Assembly: GCA_964514105.1 (NCBI GenBank)
Contig: CAZEPJ010000050.1
Coordinates: 1-33,787 of the forward strand
Direction: 5' to 3'
Source: CAZEPJ01 sp964514105
Lineage (GTDB): Bacteria > Desulfobacterota > Desulfocorpusculales > Desulfocorpusculum
DNA length: 33,787 bases
Shown here: positions 16,172 through 24,175 of the stretch, piece by piece
Layout: the number at the start of each line of letters is the position of its first letter
How positions within the stretch are numbered: position 1 is the stretch's first letter
Program-made: the position numbers and the translations under genes
Notes under the pieces: generated by a model
Databases searched by the model: none
What the model was told of the DNA's origin: nothing
What the model saw: the letters and a program-made list of their open reading frames with translations, nothing else

Positions 16172-16901
16172 GCTGCGCGCTCCTTGTCGCTGCCTCGCCT
16201 TGGAGGTGTCTCCTGAACCACTCCTCGGTCCGGGCCAGGTGCAGCCGCATGCGGCGCCTGGCCGCCTCCGCGTCTTTCCGTTCCATGGCATCCAGGATTC
16301 CCCGGTGCTCCTGCAGGAGGCGTTCCTGATCGCCCCGGGACGGAAAGATCTGCTCGTGGGACAGACGGGTCACCTCGGCGAAGAGGTGGAAGATGGTGCC
16401 GGCCACATGGAAATAGACGGTGTTCTGGGTGGCCCGGGCCAGGGCCAGGTGGAACTCGGCGTCCAGGTGATGGATCCCCTTGCCCGAGGCCAGTCCCTCG
16501 GCCATCTCCTCCAAGATCTCCCTCAGGGACTTCAGGTCGCCGGGTTCCATGCGCCGGGCGGCCACGCCCGCGGCCCACGACTCCATGGCCGTGCGGAACT
16601 CGGCCAGATCCACGACCCCGCGGCTGGAGTCCAGGATGAGGCAGCGCAGCGGGTCTTGGAGCGCGGCCGCGCCCACATCCAGGGCGTACGTGCCGTCTCC
16701 CTGGACGGACCGGACCATGCCCAGGTGCTCCAGCACCTGGATGGCCTCCCGCAGGCTGGGCCGGCTCACACCCAACTGCTGGGCCATCTCCCGCTCGGGC
16801 GGGAACCGCTCCCCGGCCTTGACGGCCCCCTGGGCGATGCGGTCCACCATCTGTCGGACGATCTCCTCGGTGACCCGCCGGGGCCGGATGGGCTGAAACA
16901 A
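16149..16901 (-). CDS. GntR-family (FadR/FCD subfamily) transcriptional regulator
   Basis: Start TTG 16901, with AGGAGG seven bases upstream. The 250 residues divide into a winged-helix domain (VDRIAQGAVKAGERFPPERE, QLGVSRPSLREAIQVLEHLG) and an FCD ligand domain. The FCD metal set is visible as LDAEFHLALA, a His in LLQEHRGILDA and MRLHLARTEEW, so the effector is probably a carboxylate or acyl compound with a metal. It is the first gene of the run and its 3' end overlaps the mutase start by 23 bases, which suggests translational coupling. A TGGTC-A-GACCA palindrome of the kind bound by FCD regulators overlaps the start-site side of its own promoter, so it most likely represses itself and the mutase operon until an intermediate is bound. 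Confidence 0.92.
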   Translation of the reverse strand: MFQPIRPRRVTEEIVRQMVDRIAQGAVKAGERFPPEREMAQQLGVSRPSLREAIQVLEHLGMVRSVQGDGTYALDVGAAALQDPLRCLILDSSRGVVDLAEFRTAMESWAAGVAARRMEPGDLKSLREILEEMAEGLASGKGIHHLDAEFHLALARATQNTVYFHVAGTIFHLFAEVTRLSHEQIFPSRGDQERLLQEHRGILDAMERKDAEAARRRMRLHLARTEEWFRRHLQGEAATRSAQHGAERPV

Positions 16902-16928
16902 CGCCGCGCCTCCTGGAGAGAGGTAAAA

Positions 16929-16939
16929 TGGTCAGACCA
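16929..16939. promoter_or_regulatory. GntR/FCD-type operator palindrome
   Basis: TGGTC-A-GACCA is a perfect 11-bp palindrome. It matches the TGGTnnnACCA half-site pattern known for FadR-like GntR proteins. It touches the last base of the predicted -10 element and covers the expected start site, so binding would block initiation. Confidence 0.7.
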
Positions 16940-16967
16940 ATTTACGGAAAAGACGGCGACCTGTCAA
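16939..16967 (-). promoter_or_regulatory. Sigma-70 promoter of the GntR-mutase operon
   Basis: On the minus strand TTGACA (16962-16967, perfect consensus) is followed after exactly 17 bases by TAAATT (16939-16944, four of six). The start site would fall near 16932, giving a leader of about 30 bases to TTG 16901. Confidence 0.65.
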
Positions 16968-17539
16968 CAGCGGCAGCCGCGCTGTCGCATCGAATACGGC
17001 CTTGCATTCCCCCGTTGGCGGGCGTCTCCCTTGGAGAACGCCCAGGGAGCCGTCCGGATACCCCGGATTCCATGCCGGGGGCGGGAATCCCAAAGCGATC
17101 TGGAGTCTTGTCCTCTTGCCTCTCGTCGGCCTGCTCCTCATCGGGGACCAGATGAAGGGGGTCCAAGCGAAGTCGAATGACCGCCCAGTTGGCGCCGCGT
17201 TCACGGGCCCGGTGGCCGGGATGCGGACGACATTGGGGCATATTCGAGACCAACTCGACCAGCGCCAAATCCCCCCATCCCCCCTTTGCAGAGGGGGAGA
17301 TGGGGGAAGCGAGACGCTTCCTCGCTGGGCCGTCCACGCTCGCTTGCCGTCCGATCCTGCGCTCAACGGCCCATGGCACTTCCCAGTGGGGCTCGCGAAA
17401 GGCGCCCTCGCCGGGGAACTCATCCAGCGACTGCACGCATCGGTAGAAAAGGCAAGATGGTCTCGGGCCTGCGGATCATGGGCAATTCATGGCCAGTTCG
17501 AAGGTCGAACTCCCGCGGGAAGACCCGGGAAATAGTCGT
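16968..17539. other. Long intergenic region without a supported gene
   Basis: About 570 bases lie between the GntR promoter and the end of the MaoC gene. Open frames on both strands exist but show no family motif, no ribosome site of note and strong composition bias. The one structured element is the C/G-run palindrome at 17271-17306. The stretch may be a decayed gene or an insertion scar, but I cannot identify it. Confidence 0.5.
17271..17306. repeat. REP-like C/G-run palindrome
   Basis: A left arm of C-runs (CCCCCCATCCCCCCTTT) faces a right arm of G-runs (GAGGGGGAGATGGGGG) across GCA. This layout is common in dispersed intergenic palindromes of many proteobacteria. It lies 3' of the MaoC gene and may end or protect that transcript. 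Copy number elsewhere is unknown. Confidence 0.5.
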
Positions 17540-18421
17540 TCACTGGACGCTCAGCAGGACGCTCCCCCGGCTGATGGCCCTCTCCCCCCGGGAGTTGAGC
17601 ACCTGAAAAAAGAGCGCAATGGCCGAGGGGGCCTCGTTTCTGCCCAGGAGCTGCACCTCCACGGCCCCGCCCAGGAGCACCATGGCCGTGAATCGGCAGT
17701 CCAGGGACCTGAGCCTCCTGGGGTCTCCCCCGGCCTCCCGGTTCACCAATTCCCGGACGGCCAGGGCCAGGGTGGCGGTGCCGTGGAGGATGGGCTCCGG
17801 GAGGCCCACCGCTCGGGCGAAGTCCCGGGACGTGTGGATGGGGTTGTGGATGTCCGCGCAGCCGTCGTACACGTGGGCGAAGCCCGGGGAAACGGCGATC
17901 CGCTCCGTCCAGAGGGGCGAGCTTTGGGCGGGCGGGTCGGGCGAGGGGGGCAGTTCATGGCCCCCCCGGCCCCGGTCCGCGCAGGCGATCCCCCGGTACA
18001 CCCAGCCGAAGTGCTCGGAGAAGACCGCAGCCCCCTGCAGGTCCTCGGCTTGGTATTGGATCCCCAGGTACGTGCCGCTGCCATGGGGAAGAACGGCCGC
18101 CACCTTTCCCCGGATGGTCAAGATGTCCCCGGGCACCATGGGCCGGTGCCACTCCAGGATCTCCCGGTAGTGCACCCCGTATCCCAGCCATGCCCTGGGG
18201 AACGGGTCTCCTTCCAGAAAGTCGGGATAGCGCCGGGTGACCTGCCAGGTGAGGGCCGCTGCCAGCATGGGCGGGGCCACGATGCCCCCCGGCCGGGCAT
18301 CGTCCAGGTACGCCGGATTGAGGTCCCCCACCCCGGCCGCGTAGTTCATGCAGTGGCGGGCCGTGACCGCGGCCTGGTGGGCCCCCAACCCGGCTCCGGC
18401 CCACGCGGAGGTCATCTCCAT
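17540..18421 (-). CDS. MaoC-like double-hotdog acyl-CoA hydratase/dehydratase
   Basis: ATG 18421 follows GAGAGGGGTGGGG. The frame continues upstream without a start that would avoid overlapping the dehydratase-like gene. The 293 residues hold an N-terminal degenerate hotdog (MNYAAGVGDLNPAYLDD) and a C-terminal MaoC hotdog. The latter reads VYDGCADIHNPIHTSRDFA then EPILHGTATLALAVREL. Classical R-specific hydratases have GDxNPxH. Here the spacing is ADIHNPIH, with Asp190 and His196 as likely catalytic pair and one residue more between them. Such enzymes add water to 2-enoyl-CoA or remove it. It is the last gene of the long minus-strand run, 35 bases after its neighbour, and would act directly after the acyl-CoA dehydrogenase. 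Confidence 0.85.
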   Translation of the reverse strand: MEMTSAWAGAGLGAHQAAVTARHCMNYAAGVGDLNPAYLDDARPGGIVAPPMLAAALTWQVTRRYPDFLEGDPFPRAWLGYGVHYREILEWHRPMVPGDILTIRGKVAAVLPHGSGTYLGIQYQAEDLQGAAVFSEHFGWVYRGIACADRGRGGHELPPSPDPPAQSSPLWTERIAVSPGFAHVYDGCADIHNPIHTSRDFARAVGLPEPILHGTATLALAVRELVNREAGGDPRRLRSLDCRFTAMVLLGGAVEVQLLGRNEAPSAIALFFQVLNSRGERAISRGSVLLSVQ

Positions 18422-18456
18422 GGCCCCACCCCTCTCCCCCGGACGCACCCCTTCCC

Positions 18457-19917
18457 TTACTTGGCCCCCGGGTCGGGCATCTCCTCGGTGATCCCGGCCA
18501 GCTTGCGGGCCATGTCCGCGTACTTCTCGAAGGGGGTGAGCGATCGGACCACCAGCCTGGCCCCGTCGGGAGAGCCTCCCCCGTGCATGCAGCCGGGGAC
18601 GCCCGCCCCCAGGGTCAGCCACTCGGTGAGGCGGGCGGCCCGCGCCCGGGACTCGGGCGTGCACGGGCCGGCCTTGATGTACTTCTGGATGAGTTCGCCG
18701 TAGCTCGGGTCGGTGAAATCCCGGTACGAAGGAAAGCAGCCCGTCTCCACGATGCCCCCCCCGATCTCCTGGCACAGCCGCTTGGTCTCGTAGGGCAGGG
18801 TGGCCACGTGGACCTTGTTGGTGTGGGCCGTGAGGGAGTCGGGGATCCAGATCCCCGATGGGTGCTTTGACCCCAGGGCGATGGCCCCCACGCCCACGGC
18901 AAAGGTCGTCTCGTTGTTGACGCTCATATCGATGAACTTGGGGAAAAACGTGCGGGAGGACAGCCCGTTGGCCCGGGCCATGAGGACCCCGGCCCCGACC
19001 ATCACGTCCCCCTGGCCCGCCACGCACGCCCCGATGCAGGCCCGGTAGTTGGCCGTGAAAAACTGGATGACCTTGCCCGTGTACTTGGCCTCCCCGCAGA
19101 GGAAGACGCGCTCCTTGGGGACGAAGACGTCCTCGAACAGGAGATACGCCTGGGTGATCCCCGTCTCGGTGGGAAGATCGAACCCCTCCTCCTCTTCCCG
19201 GGTGTCGCTGGGGCGCCGGGCCTCCACGATGGTCAGCCCCTTGATGTCCCGGGGCACGGCGCAGGCCACGGCGAACGCCCTCTCCGCCTCCCCGTACGCC
19301 GTGCCCGGCAGCAGGAAGAGCTCATTGGCCGCGGCCACGCCGCAGATCATCAGCTTGGCGCCGGTAAGCACGATGCCGTCCTCGCGCACCTCGGTGACCC
19401 GGAGGTTGACGTCGGGGTCCGGCTGCTCGGCGGGCTTGAGGCTGCGGTTTCCCTTGGCGTCCGTGAGGGCCCCGGCCACGGTCCACCCCTCCTGCTCGGC
19501 CTGGAGGGCCCACCCCTTGAGCCGTTCGTGATAGTCCGTCCCCAGGGCGGCATCCACCTCGTGGGTGACGGCCCACATGGTGTTCATGCCGTTCCATCCC
19601 ACGCACAGGGCGCCGGTGCAGGTCCCGGTCAGGTGATACATCTCCCGCTTGAGCCGGGAGTTGGCGATCACGTCCTCCATGGACGCCATGATGGAGTTGT
19701 GCCGATGGATCTTCTCCCCGGTCAGGGCGGAGGTGGTGGTGAACAGGGGGGCCGTCGCCGGCTCGTTGGCCGCGTCATAGGCCCTGGCGTGGCTCTCCAC
19801 GACCCGGCGGGTGGCGGGGTGGGTGGTCACGTCGTCGATCCGCTGGCCGAACTTGAACACGTTGGGCCTGAGCCTTCTCAGGGATGCCAGATACTGCTCT
19901 CTCGTCTTGACGGCCAT
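18457..19917 (-). CDS. 4-hydroxybutyryl-CoA dehydratase family protein (copy 2), divergent cluster ligands
   Basis: ATG 19917 follows AAAGGAGGAACAGCC. The 486-residue length is that of 4-hydroxybutyryl-CoA dehydratase and shared blocks cover the whole protein: VEDGI-type strand EDGIVLTGAKLM, FEDVFVPKERVFLCGEAKYTG, and GCMHGGGSPDGARL near the end. The iron-sulfur ligand set is not canonical. The Cys-x3-Cys pair is Cys100-x4-Cys105 (TCTGALCVGWNG). The His ligand position is Tyr291 in NYRACIGACVAG. Cys298 keeps the seven-residue spacing, and the Lys that follows the Cys in the known enzyme is Val299. It may bind an altered cluster, or use FAD only. It lies directly after etfA, so FAD chemistry tied to electron transfer is possible. 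Function is unproven. Confidence 0.85.
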   Translation of the reverse strand: MAVKTREQYLASLRRLRPNVFKFGQRIDDVTTHPATRRVVESHARAYDAANEPATAPLFTTTSALTGEKIHRHNSIMASMEDVIANSRLKREMYHLTGTCTGALCVGWNGMNTMWAVTHEVDAALGTDYHERLKGWALQAEQEGWTVAGALTDAKGNRSLKPAEQPDPDVNLRVTEVREDGIVLTGAKLMICGVAAANELFLLPGTAYGEAERAFAVACAVPRDIKGLTIVEARRPSDTREEEEGFDLPTETGITQAYLLFEDVFVPKERVFLCGEAKYTGKVIQFFTANYRACIGACVAGQGDVMVGAGVLMARANGLSSRTFFPKFIDMSVNNETTFAVGVGAIALGSKHPSGIWIPDSLTAHTNKVHVATLPYETKRLCQEIGGGIVETGCFPSYRDFTDPSYGELIQKYIKAGPCTPESRARAARLTEWLTLGAGVPGCMHGGGSPDGARLVVRSLTPFEKYADMARKLAGITEEMPDPGAK

Positions 19918-19958
19918 GGCTGTTCCTCCTTTGCCCGGTCTTCGGGCGGCCTTTCCCG

Positions 19959-20975
19959 TCAGGCCTCTTTGCCACCGGCTCGCCGCCGTCGGATCTCGGC
20001 GATGAGGGCCGGCACGATCTCCCGGTAATCTCCCACGACGGCCAGGTCCGCCGCCTCAAGAAGGGCGGCCCGGGGGTCCGTGTTGATGGCGATGACGTGG
20101 CCGGAATCGTCCATGCCCACCACGTGGTGCATCATGCCCGAGATCCCGACGCCCACGTAAAGGCGGGGGCGGATGGTCCTGCCGCTCTGGCCGATCATCT
20201 GTTCCTCCCGGGCCCACCCCTCGTCCACGGGCGGCCGGGTTGCGCCCACGGCCCCGCCCAGCTCCTGGGCAAGTTCCTCCAGCAGGCGCCACCCCTCCGG
20301 GCCCCCGATGCCCCATCCGCCGGCCACCACCACCTCGGCGCCCTCCAGGGGTACGCCGGTGCGCTCTTCTTTCCGGACCTCCAAAACCCTCGGCCCGGAA
20401 AGATCCAGCCTGCCCGCCACGTCCAGGCGCTTCACCTCGCCTTCCCGCGCCACAGGCTCCGGCCTCCTCAATGCCCCCGGCATGACCGTGGCCATCTGGG
20501 GTCGATGGCCAGGGCACTTGATGGTGGCCAGCACCCCGCCGCCCCAGCCCGGCACCACCTGCAGCAGGTTCCCGTCTTCGGCCAGCCGCAGGTCGATGCA
20601 GTGGGCGGACAGGCCGGTCCCCAGGCGGGCGGCCAGCCTGGGGGCCAGCTCCATGCCCAAGGCCGTGGCGCCAAACAGCAGGATCCGGGGGCAATCCTCC
20701 TGACACGCCATCTCCAGCGCCGACGCGAAGGGCATCAAGCGATAGAGGGCCAGCTCCGGGTCGTCCCCCCACAGGACCCGGTCCGCGCCGTGGGCATGCA
20801 ACGCCGGGACCAGGTGGCCCACCCCGTGGCCCAGGAGGACGGCGACCACTTGGGCTCGCCCTCCCTCGTTGAGCTCCCGGGCCTTTCCCAGCAGTTCGAG
20901 GCCCACCTCGTGCAGGGCCCCCTCCCGCTGCTCGGCAAATACCCAGATGTCCCCTTCCCCGCGCCCCGTCTCCAT
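19959..20975 (-). CDS. etfA: Electron transfer flavoprotein alpha subunit
   Basis: ATG 20975 overlaps the etfB stop by one base (TGATG), so the two are translated together. The 338-residue product has the usual length. The N-terminal part is WVFAEQREGALHEVGLELLG. The FAD domain carries GWGIGGPEGWRLLEELAQELGG-type sequence and GQSGRTIRPRLYVGVGISG, then MHHVVGMDDSGHVIAINTD, all typical of EtfA. It takes electrons from the acyl-CoA dehydrogenase two genes upstream and passes them to a membrane quinone reductase not seen here. Nothing in the sequence alone shows whether this ETF bifurcates. Confidence 0.95.
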   Translation of the reverse strand: METGRGEGDIWVFAEQREGALHEVGLELLGKARELNEGGRAQVVAVLLGHGVGHLVPALHAHGADRVLWGDDPELALYRLMPFASALEMACQEDCPRILLFGATALGMELAPRLAARLGTGLSAHCIDLRLAEDGNLLQVVPGWGGGVLATIKCPGHRPQMATVMPGALRRPEPVAREGEVKRLDVAGRLDLSGPRVLEVRKEERTGVPLEGAEVVVAGGWGIGGPEGWRLLEELAQELGGAVGATRPPVDEGWAREEQMIGQSGRTIRPRLYVGVGISGMMHHVVGMDDSGHVIAINTDPRAALLEAADLAVVGDYREIVPALIAEIRRRRAGGKEA

Positions 20976-21772
20976 CACAGGATCCCCAGTTGATACAGCC
21001 TTTCTCCCACGGCCCGGGCCACCTCCTCGGGCTTCCCCTCCAGCCGCTGGGCGCTTCGCGTCTTTTGCCGCACCAGGAGGTCGGCCATCTGGGTGGGCGA
21101 TCCCGCGAGCCCCACCCGGGACGGTTCCACCCCCAACGCGCCGTTGTCCCACACGGCCGTCGACTTGCTTTCGGCCTCCAGGATCCCCATGAACGAGATG
21201 AGCCGGGGCTTGTTGACCTCCTTGGTGAAGGACAGGACCAGGGGTGGCCATGCCTCCAGCCGCACGACCCCCGTCTCCGTCTTCTGATCGATGAGCATGC
21301 GCCCGTCCGGCTCCAGCGCCAGGCGGCACACGTGCATGACATTGGGCACGCCCAGGCACTCGGCCAACTGGGAAGGGACCTGTGCCGTGGAGCCGTCCAG
21401 GGAGGCGTTGCCGCACAGGACCAGGGACCCCCCTTCCAGCTTCCGGATGGCCGCAGCCAGGATCCGGGCCGTGGCCAGGGTGTCCGATCCGGCGAAGGCC
21501 CGGTCCGAGACCAGGATCCCCCGGTCGGCGCCCATGGCAAGGGCCTCCTTGATGAGGGGTGCGCCCAGGGGAGGGGCCATGCTCACCACCACCACCTCGA
21601 CCCCCGTGGCCTCCTTGACCTGAAAGGCCGCCTCCAGGGCGTTCTTGTCCAGCGGGTTGATGACGCTGGGGATCCCCTCCCGGATCAGGGTCTTGGTCTC
21701 CGGGTCCATGCGGAGGCGGTCCCATGCCCTGGGGTCTGGGACCGGCTTCATGCAGACGATGACGCGCTTCAC
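20975..21772 (-). CDS. etfB: Electron transfer flavoprotein beta subunit
   Basis: GTG 21772 begins MKRVIVCMKPVPDP, the standard EtfB opening. The 265 residues contain INPLDKNALEAAFQVKE and MGADRGILVSDRAFAGSDTL, with CGNASLDGSTAQVPSQLAECLG forming the nucleotide-binding segment. It overlaps etfA by one base and follows the acyl-CoA dehydrogenase by 103 bases. The usual role is the adenine-nucleotide-binding half of the ETF dimer that accepts electrons from acyl-CoA dehydrogenases. Confidence 0.95.
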   Translation of the reverse strand: MKRVIVCMKPVPDPRAWDRLRMDPETKTLIREGIPSVINPLDKNALEAAFQVKEATGVEVVVVSMAPPLGAPLIKEALAMGADRGILVSDRAFAGSDTLATARILAAAIRKLEGGSLVLCGNASLDGSTAQVPSQLAECLGVPNVMHVCRLALEPDGRMLIDQKTETGVVRLEAWPPLVLSFTKEVNKPRLISFMGILEAESKSTAVWDNGALGVEPSRVGLAGSPTQMADLLVRQKTRSAQRLEGKPEEVARAVGERLYQLGIL

Positions 21773-21875
21773 TTCCTCACTGCCCCCCTCAAGGTCCAGG
21801 CGGACGGCCTGGGCACGAGGGGCCGCCGGGCCCCCGCCTTGGAATCCGGCCGTCCGCGTTCCTTGGGAACGTCGC

Positions 21876-23024
21876 CTACTTTTTCTGATACGCCGACAGG
21901 GCCGCCCGGGACAGGACCATCTTGGAAACCTCGGCAGTGCCCCCGGCGGGGATGGTCACCAGGGCGTCCCGAAGGAGCCGCTGGACCTTGTACTCCTTGA
22001 GGATCCCGTAAGAGCCATGGATCTCGATGGCCTTCCGGGCGCATCGGGCCGCCGCTTCGCAGGTGTAGTACTTGGCCAGGGCCATCTCCGTGTCGCATCG
22101 CAGGTTTTGATCCTTCATCCAGCTCGCCCGGTAGCACAGGAGCCTGCAGATCTCCAGGTCCGCGTACATCTCGGCCATGTAGAACTTGATCCCCTGCAGC
22201 TCGCTGATGGGCTTGCCGTAGAGCATCCTCTCCGTGGAGAACTTGGCGGCTTCCTCCAGCGTGGCCCCCAGGATTCCCAGGGCCGTGGCGGCCATGCCGG
22301 GCCGGCCGGTCTCGGTGACGGTCTTCATGGCAATGGCCAGGCCGCCCCCCTCCTGGCCCAGCATGTTCTCGTGGGGGATCTCGCACTGGTCGAAGACCAG
22401 CTCCCCTGTGTTGGCCCCCCGAAGCCCGACCTTGTGCTCCTTGCGTCCCACCTTGGCCCCTGGAAACGTCTTGTCCACGATGAAGGCCGTCAGCCCCTTG
22501 GCCCCCGGCGCGGTCTTGGCGATGATCACCCAGAAGTCCGAGGTGTGGGAGTTGGTGATGAAGCACTTTCTGCCGGTGAGGATCCATTTGTCGCCCTGGC
22601 GCTCGGCATGGGTCTGCATCCCCACCACATCCGAGCCCCCGGCAGGGTCCGTCACCGCCACGACCCCCATGGTCTCCCCCCTGGCCAGGGGCGGCAGGTA
22701 CTTCTTCTTCTGCTGCTCGGTGCCGAAGTCGTTGATCACCGCGCAGGCCATGTGGTGGACCTGCATGGCCATGGGGATGGCCGCGCAGACCCGGCCGGTC
22801 TCCTCCAAGGCGATGGTGCGGGCCAACCAGCCCAGCCCCACGCCGCCGTATTCGGGGGGGGTGATGAGCCCCGTCAGACCCAGCCGGGCCATGGGCTGGA
22901 GCAGCTCCGTCGGGAACTCCCCGGTCTCCTCCATGGCATCCGTCCGGGGCTCGATCTCGCTCTCGGAGAACTCCCGCACCGCCTTTCTCAGCATCTGTTC
23001 CCTCTCGGAAAACGCGAAATCCAT
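21876..23024 (-). CDS. Acyl-CoA dehydrogenase without a Glu at either usual catalytic position
   Basis: ATG 23024 follows AAAGGAGG. The 382 residues match FAD-dependent acyl-CoA dehydrogenases: AVTDPAGGSDVVGMQT and KCFITNSHTSDFWVI are the two family signatures, and GYGILKEY-type sequence (IHGSYGILKEYKVQRLLRD) precedes the C-terminus. In short- and medium-chain enzymes the base is Glu in YEGT. Here the segment is IPAGGTAEVSK, with Gly361 in that place. The alternative site used by isovaleryl-CoA dehydrogenase (LER) is TGR here. An unusual base or a different substrate is therefore likely. It lies upstream of etfBA and so should donate electrons to them. It follows the ABC-importer genes by 145 bases. 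Confidence 0.9.
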   Translation of the reverse strand: MDFAFSEREQMLRKAVREFSESEIEPRTDAMEETGEFPTELLQPMARLGLTGLITPPEYGGVGLGWLARTIALEETGRVCAAIPMAMQVHHMACAVINDFGTEQQKKKYLPPLARGETMGVVAVTDPAGGSDVVGMQTHAERQGDKWILTGRKCFITNSHTSDFWVIIAKTAPGAKGLTAFIVDKTFPGAKVGRKEHKVGLRGANTGELVFDQCEIPHENMLGQEGGGLAIAMKTVTETGRPGMAATALGILGATLEEAAKFSTERMLYGKPISELQGIKFYMAEMYADLEICRLLCYRASWMKDQNLRCDTEMALAKYYTCEAAARCARKAIEIHGSYGILKEYKVQRLLRDALVTIPAGGTAEVSKMVLSRAALSAYQKK

Positions 23025-23169
23025 GACCGCCTCCTTTCTCGCCTCGATTGGATATTCCAGCTAACCTACCCCGCCCCGGGCGCCAGCGCAAGCCTTCCCG
23101 CCGCCGGTTCTCCGCGCAGGGAAAGCACGGTGCTGTAAGGTGAACTGGAGAGAACGGCGCCGGCCCCCT

Positions 23170-23979
23170 TCACGCGAGCCAGCGCTTTCTCCTGCGGTAG
23201 TGCTTCACGTCCCGATAGCTCTTCTTCCCGATCTCCGTGAGGCCCAGGTAGAACTCCCTCACGTCCTCGTTGTCCTGAAGGGTGTGGGAATCGCCGTCCA
23301 GGACCACGCGGCCGTTCTCCATCACGTACCCGTACGTGGCGAACTGAAGCGCCATGGAGGCGTTCTGCTCGGCCAGGAGGATGGCCACGCCCTCCTCCTT
23401 GTTGAGCCGCACCACGATGTCGAAGATCTCCCGCACCAGCAGGGGGGCCAGTCCCATGGAGGGTTCGTCCAAGAGCATGAGCTTGGGACGCGCCATGAGG
23501 GCGCGGCCGATGGCCACCATCTGCTTCTCCCCCCCGGAGATGTACCCCGTCTTGGCCGCCTTTCGCTCCTTGAGCCGCGGGAAGTAACCGTACACCATCT
23601 CCAGATCCTTGCGAACCTCCCGGCTTTCCCGACCGCGGGTATACGCCCCGGTCATCAGGTCGTCCTCCACGGTGAGGTGCTCGAAGAGGCGGCGACCCTC
23701 CATGACCTGGATGACCCCGCGCTTGACAACCTGGGCCGGGTTCATCCGGTCGATGCGCACCCCGTCGAACTCCACGCTCCCCTTGGTGACCTCCCCGCGC
23801 TCCGCCTTGAGGAGGTTGGAGATGGCCTTGAGGGTGGTGCTCTTGCCGGCCCCGTTGGCCCCCAGCAGGGAGATGATCCCCCCCCTGGGGACCGCTACCG
23901 AGACCCCCTTGAGCACCAGGATCACGTGCTCGTAGATCACCTCGATGTTGTTGACGCTGAGCAGCGGCGCTTCGCTCAT
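23170..23979 (-). CDS. livF: Branched-chain-amino-acid-type ABC importer ATPase (LivF)
   Basis: ATG 23979 lies next to GGGGGGATC. A longer frame to 24069 lacks family sequence. The 269-residue ATPase has Walker A GANGAGKST, the LivF-typical QVMEGRRLFEHLTVEDDL, signature ISGGEKQMVAIGRAL and Walker B LMLLDEPSMGLAP. A basic C-terminal tail (HYRRRKRW) extends beyond ordinary LivF proteins. It powers the importer formed by the next four genes. It is separated from livK by a 196-base spacer with a stable hairpin. Confidence 0.93.
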   Translation of the reverse strand: MSEAPLLSVNNIEVIYEHVILVLKGVSVAVPRGGIISLLGANGAGKSTTLKAISNLLKAERGEVTKGSVEFDGVRIDRMNPAQVVKRGVIQVMEGRRLFEHLTVEDDLMTGAYTRGRESREVRKDLEMVYGYFPRLKERKAAKTGYISGGEKQMVAIGRALMARPKLMLLDEPSMGLAPLLVREIFDIVVRLNKEEGVAILLAEQNASMALQFATYGYVMENGRVVLDGDSHTLQDNEDVREFYLGLTEIGKKSYRDVKHYRRRKRWLA

Positions 23980-24138
23980 GATCCCCCCCAGACCCGGCCC
24001 CCCCGAGCACCAATGTGGCGCCTTTTCGTCCGTCCAAACGCCGAGCGCACATCGAATCGAGAAACCCACGGCATCAGAAGATCATTGCATGCCCAGCGGC
24101 TCCCGGTTCGATGATCGACGATGTCGGTCCCCGTTGCC

Positions 24139-24160
24139 CGCCCTCCCCGGGGGGAGGGCG
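24139..24160 (-). repeat. Strong hairpin just after livK
   Basis: Arms CGCCCTCCCC and GGGGAGGGCG are perfectly complementary around a two-base centre and sit 15-37 bases past the livK stop. There is no T-run, so it is more likely a 3' stabiliser or partial terminator that keeps the binding protein more abundant than LivF. Confidence 0.5.
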
Positions 24161-24175
24161 AGGGATGCACTCCGG

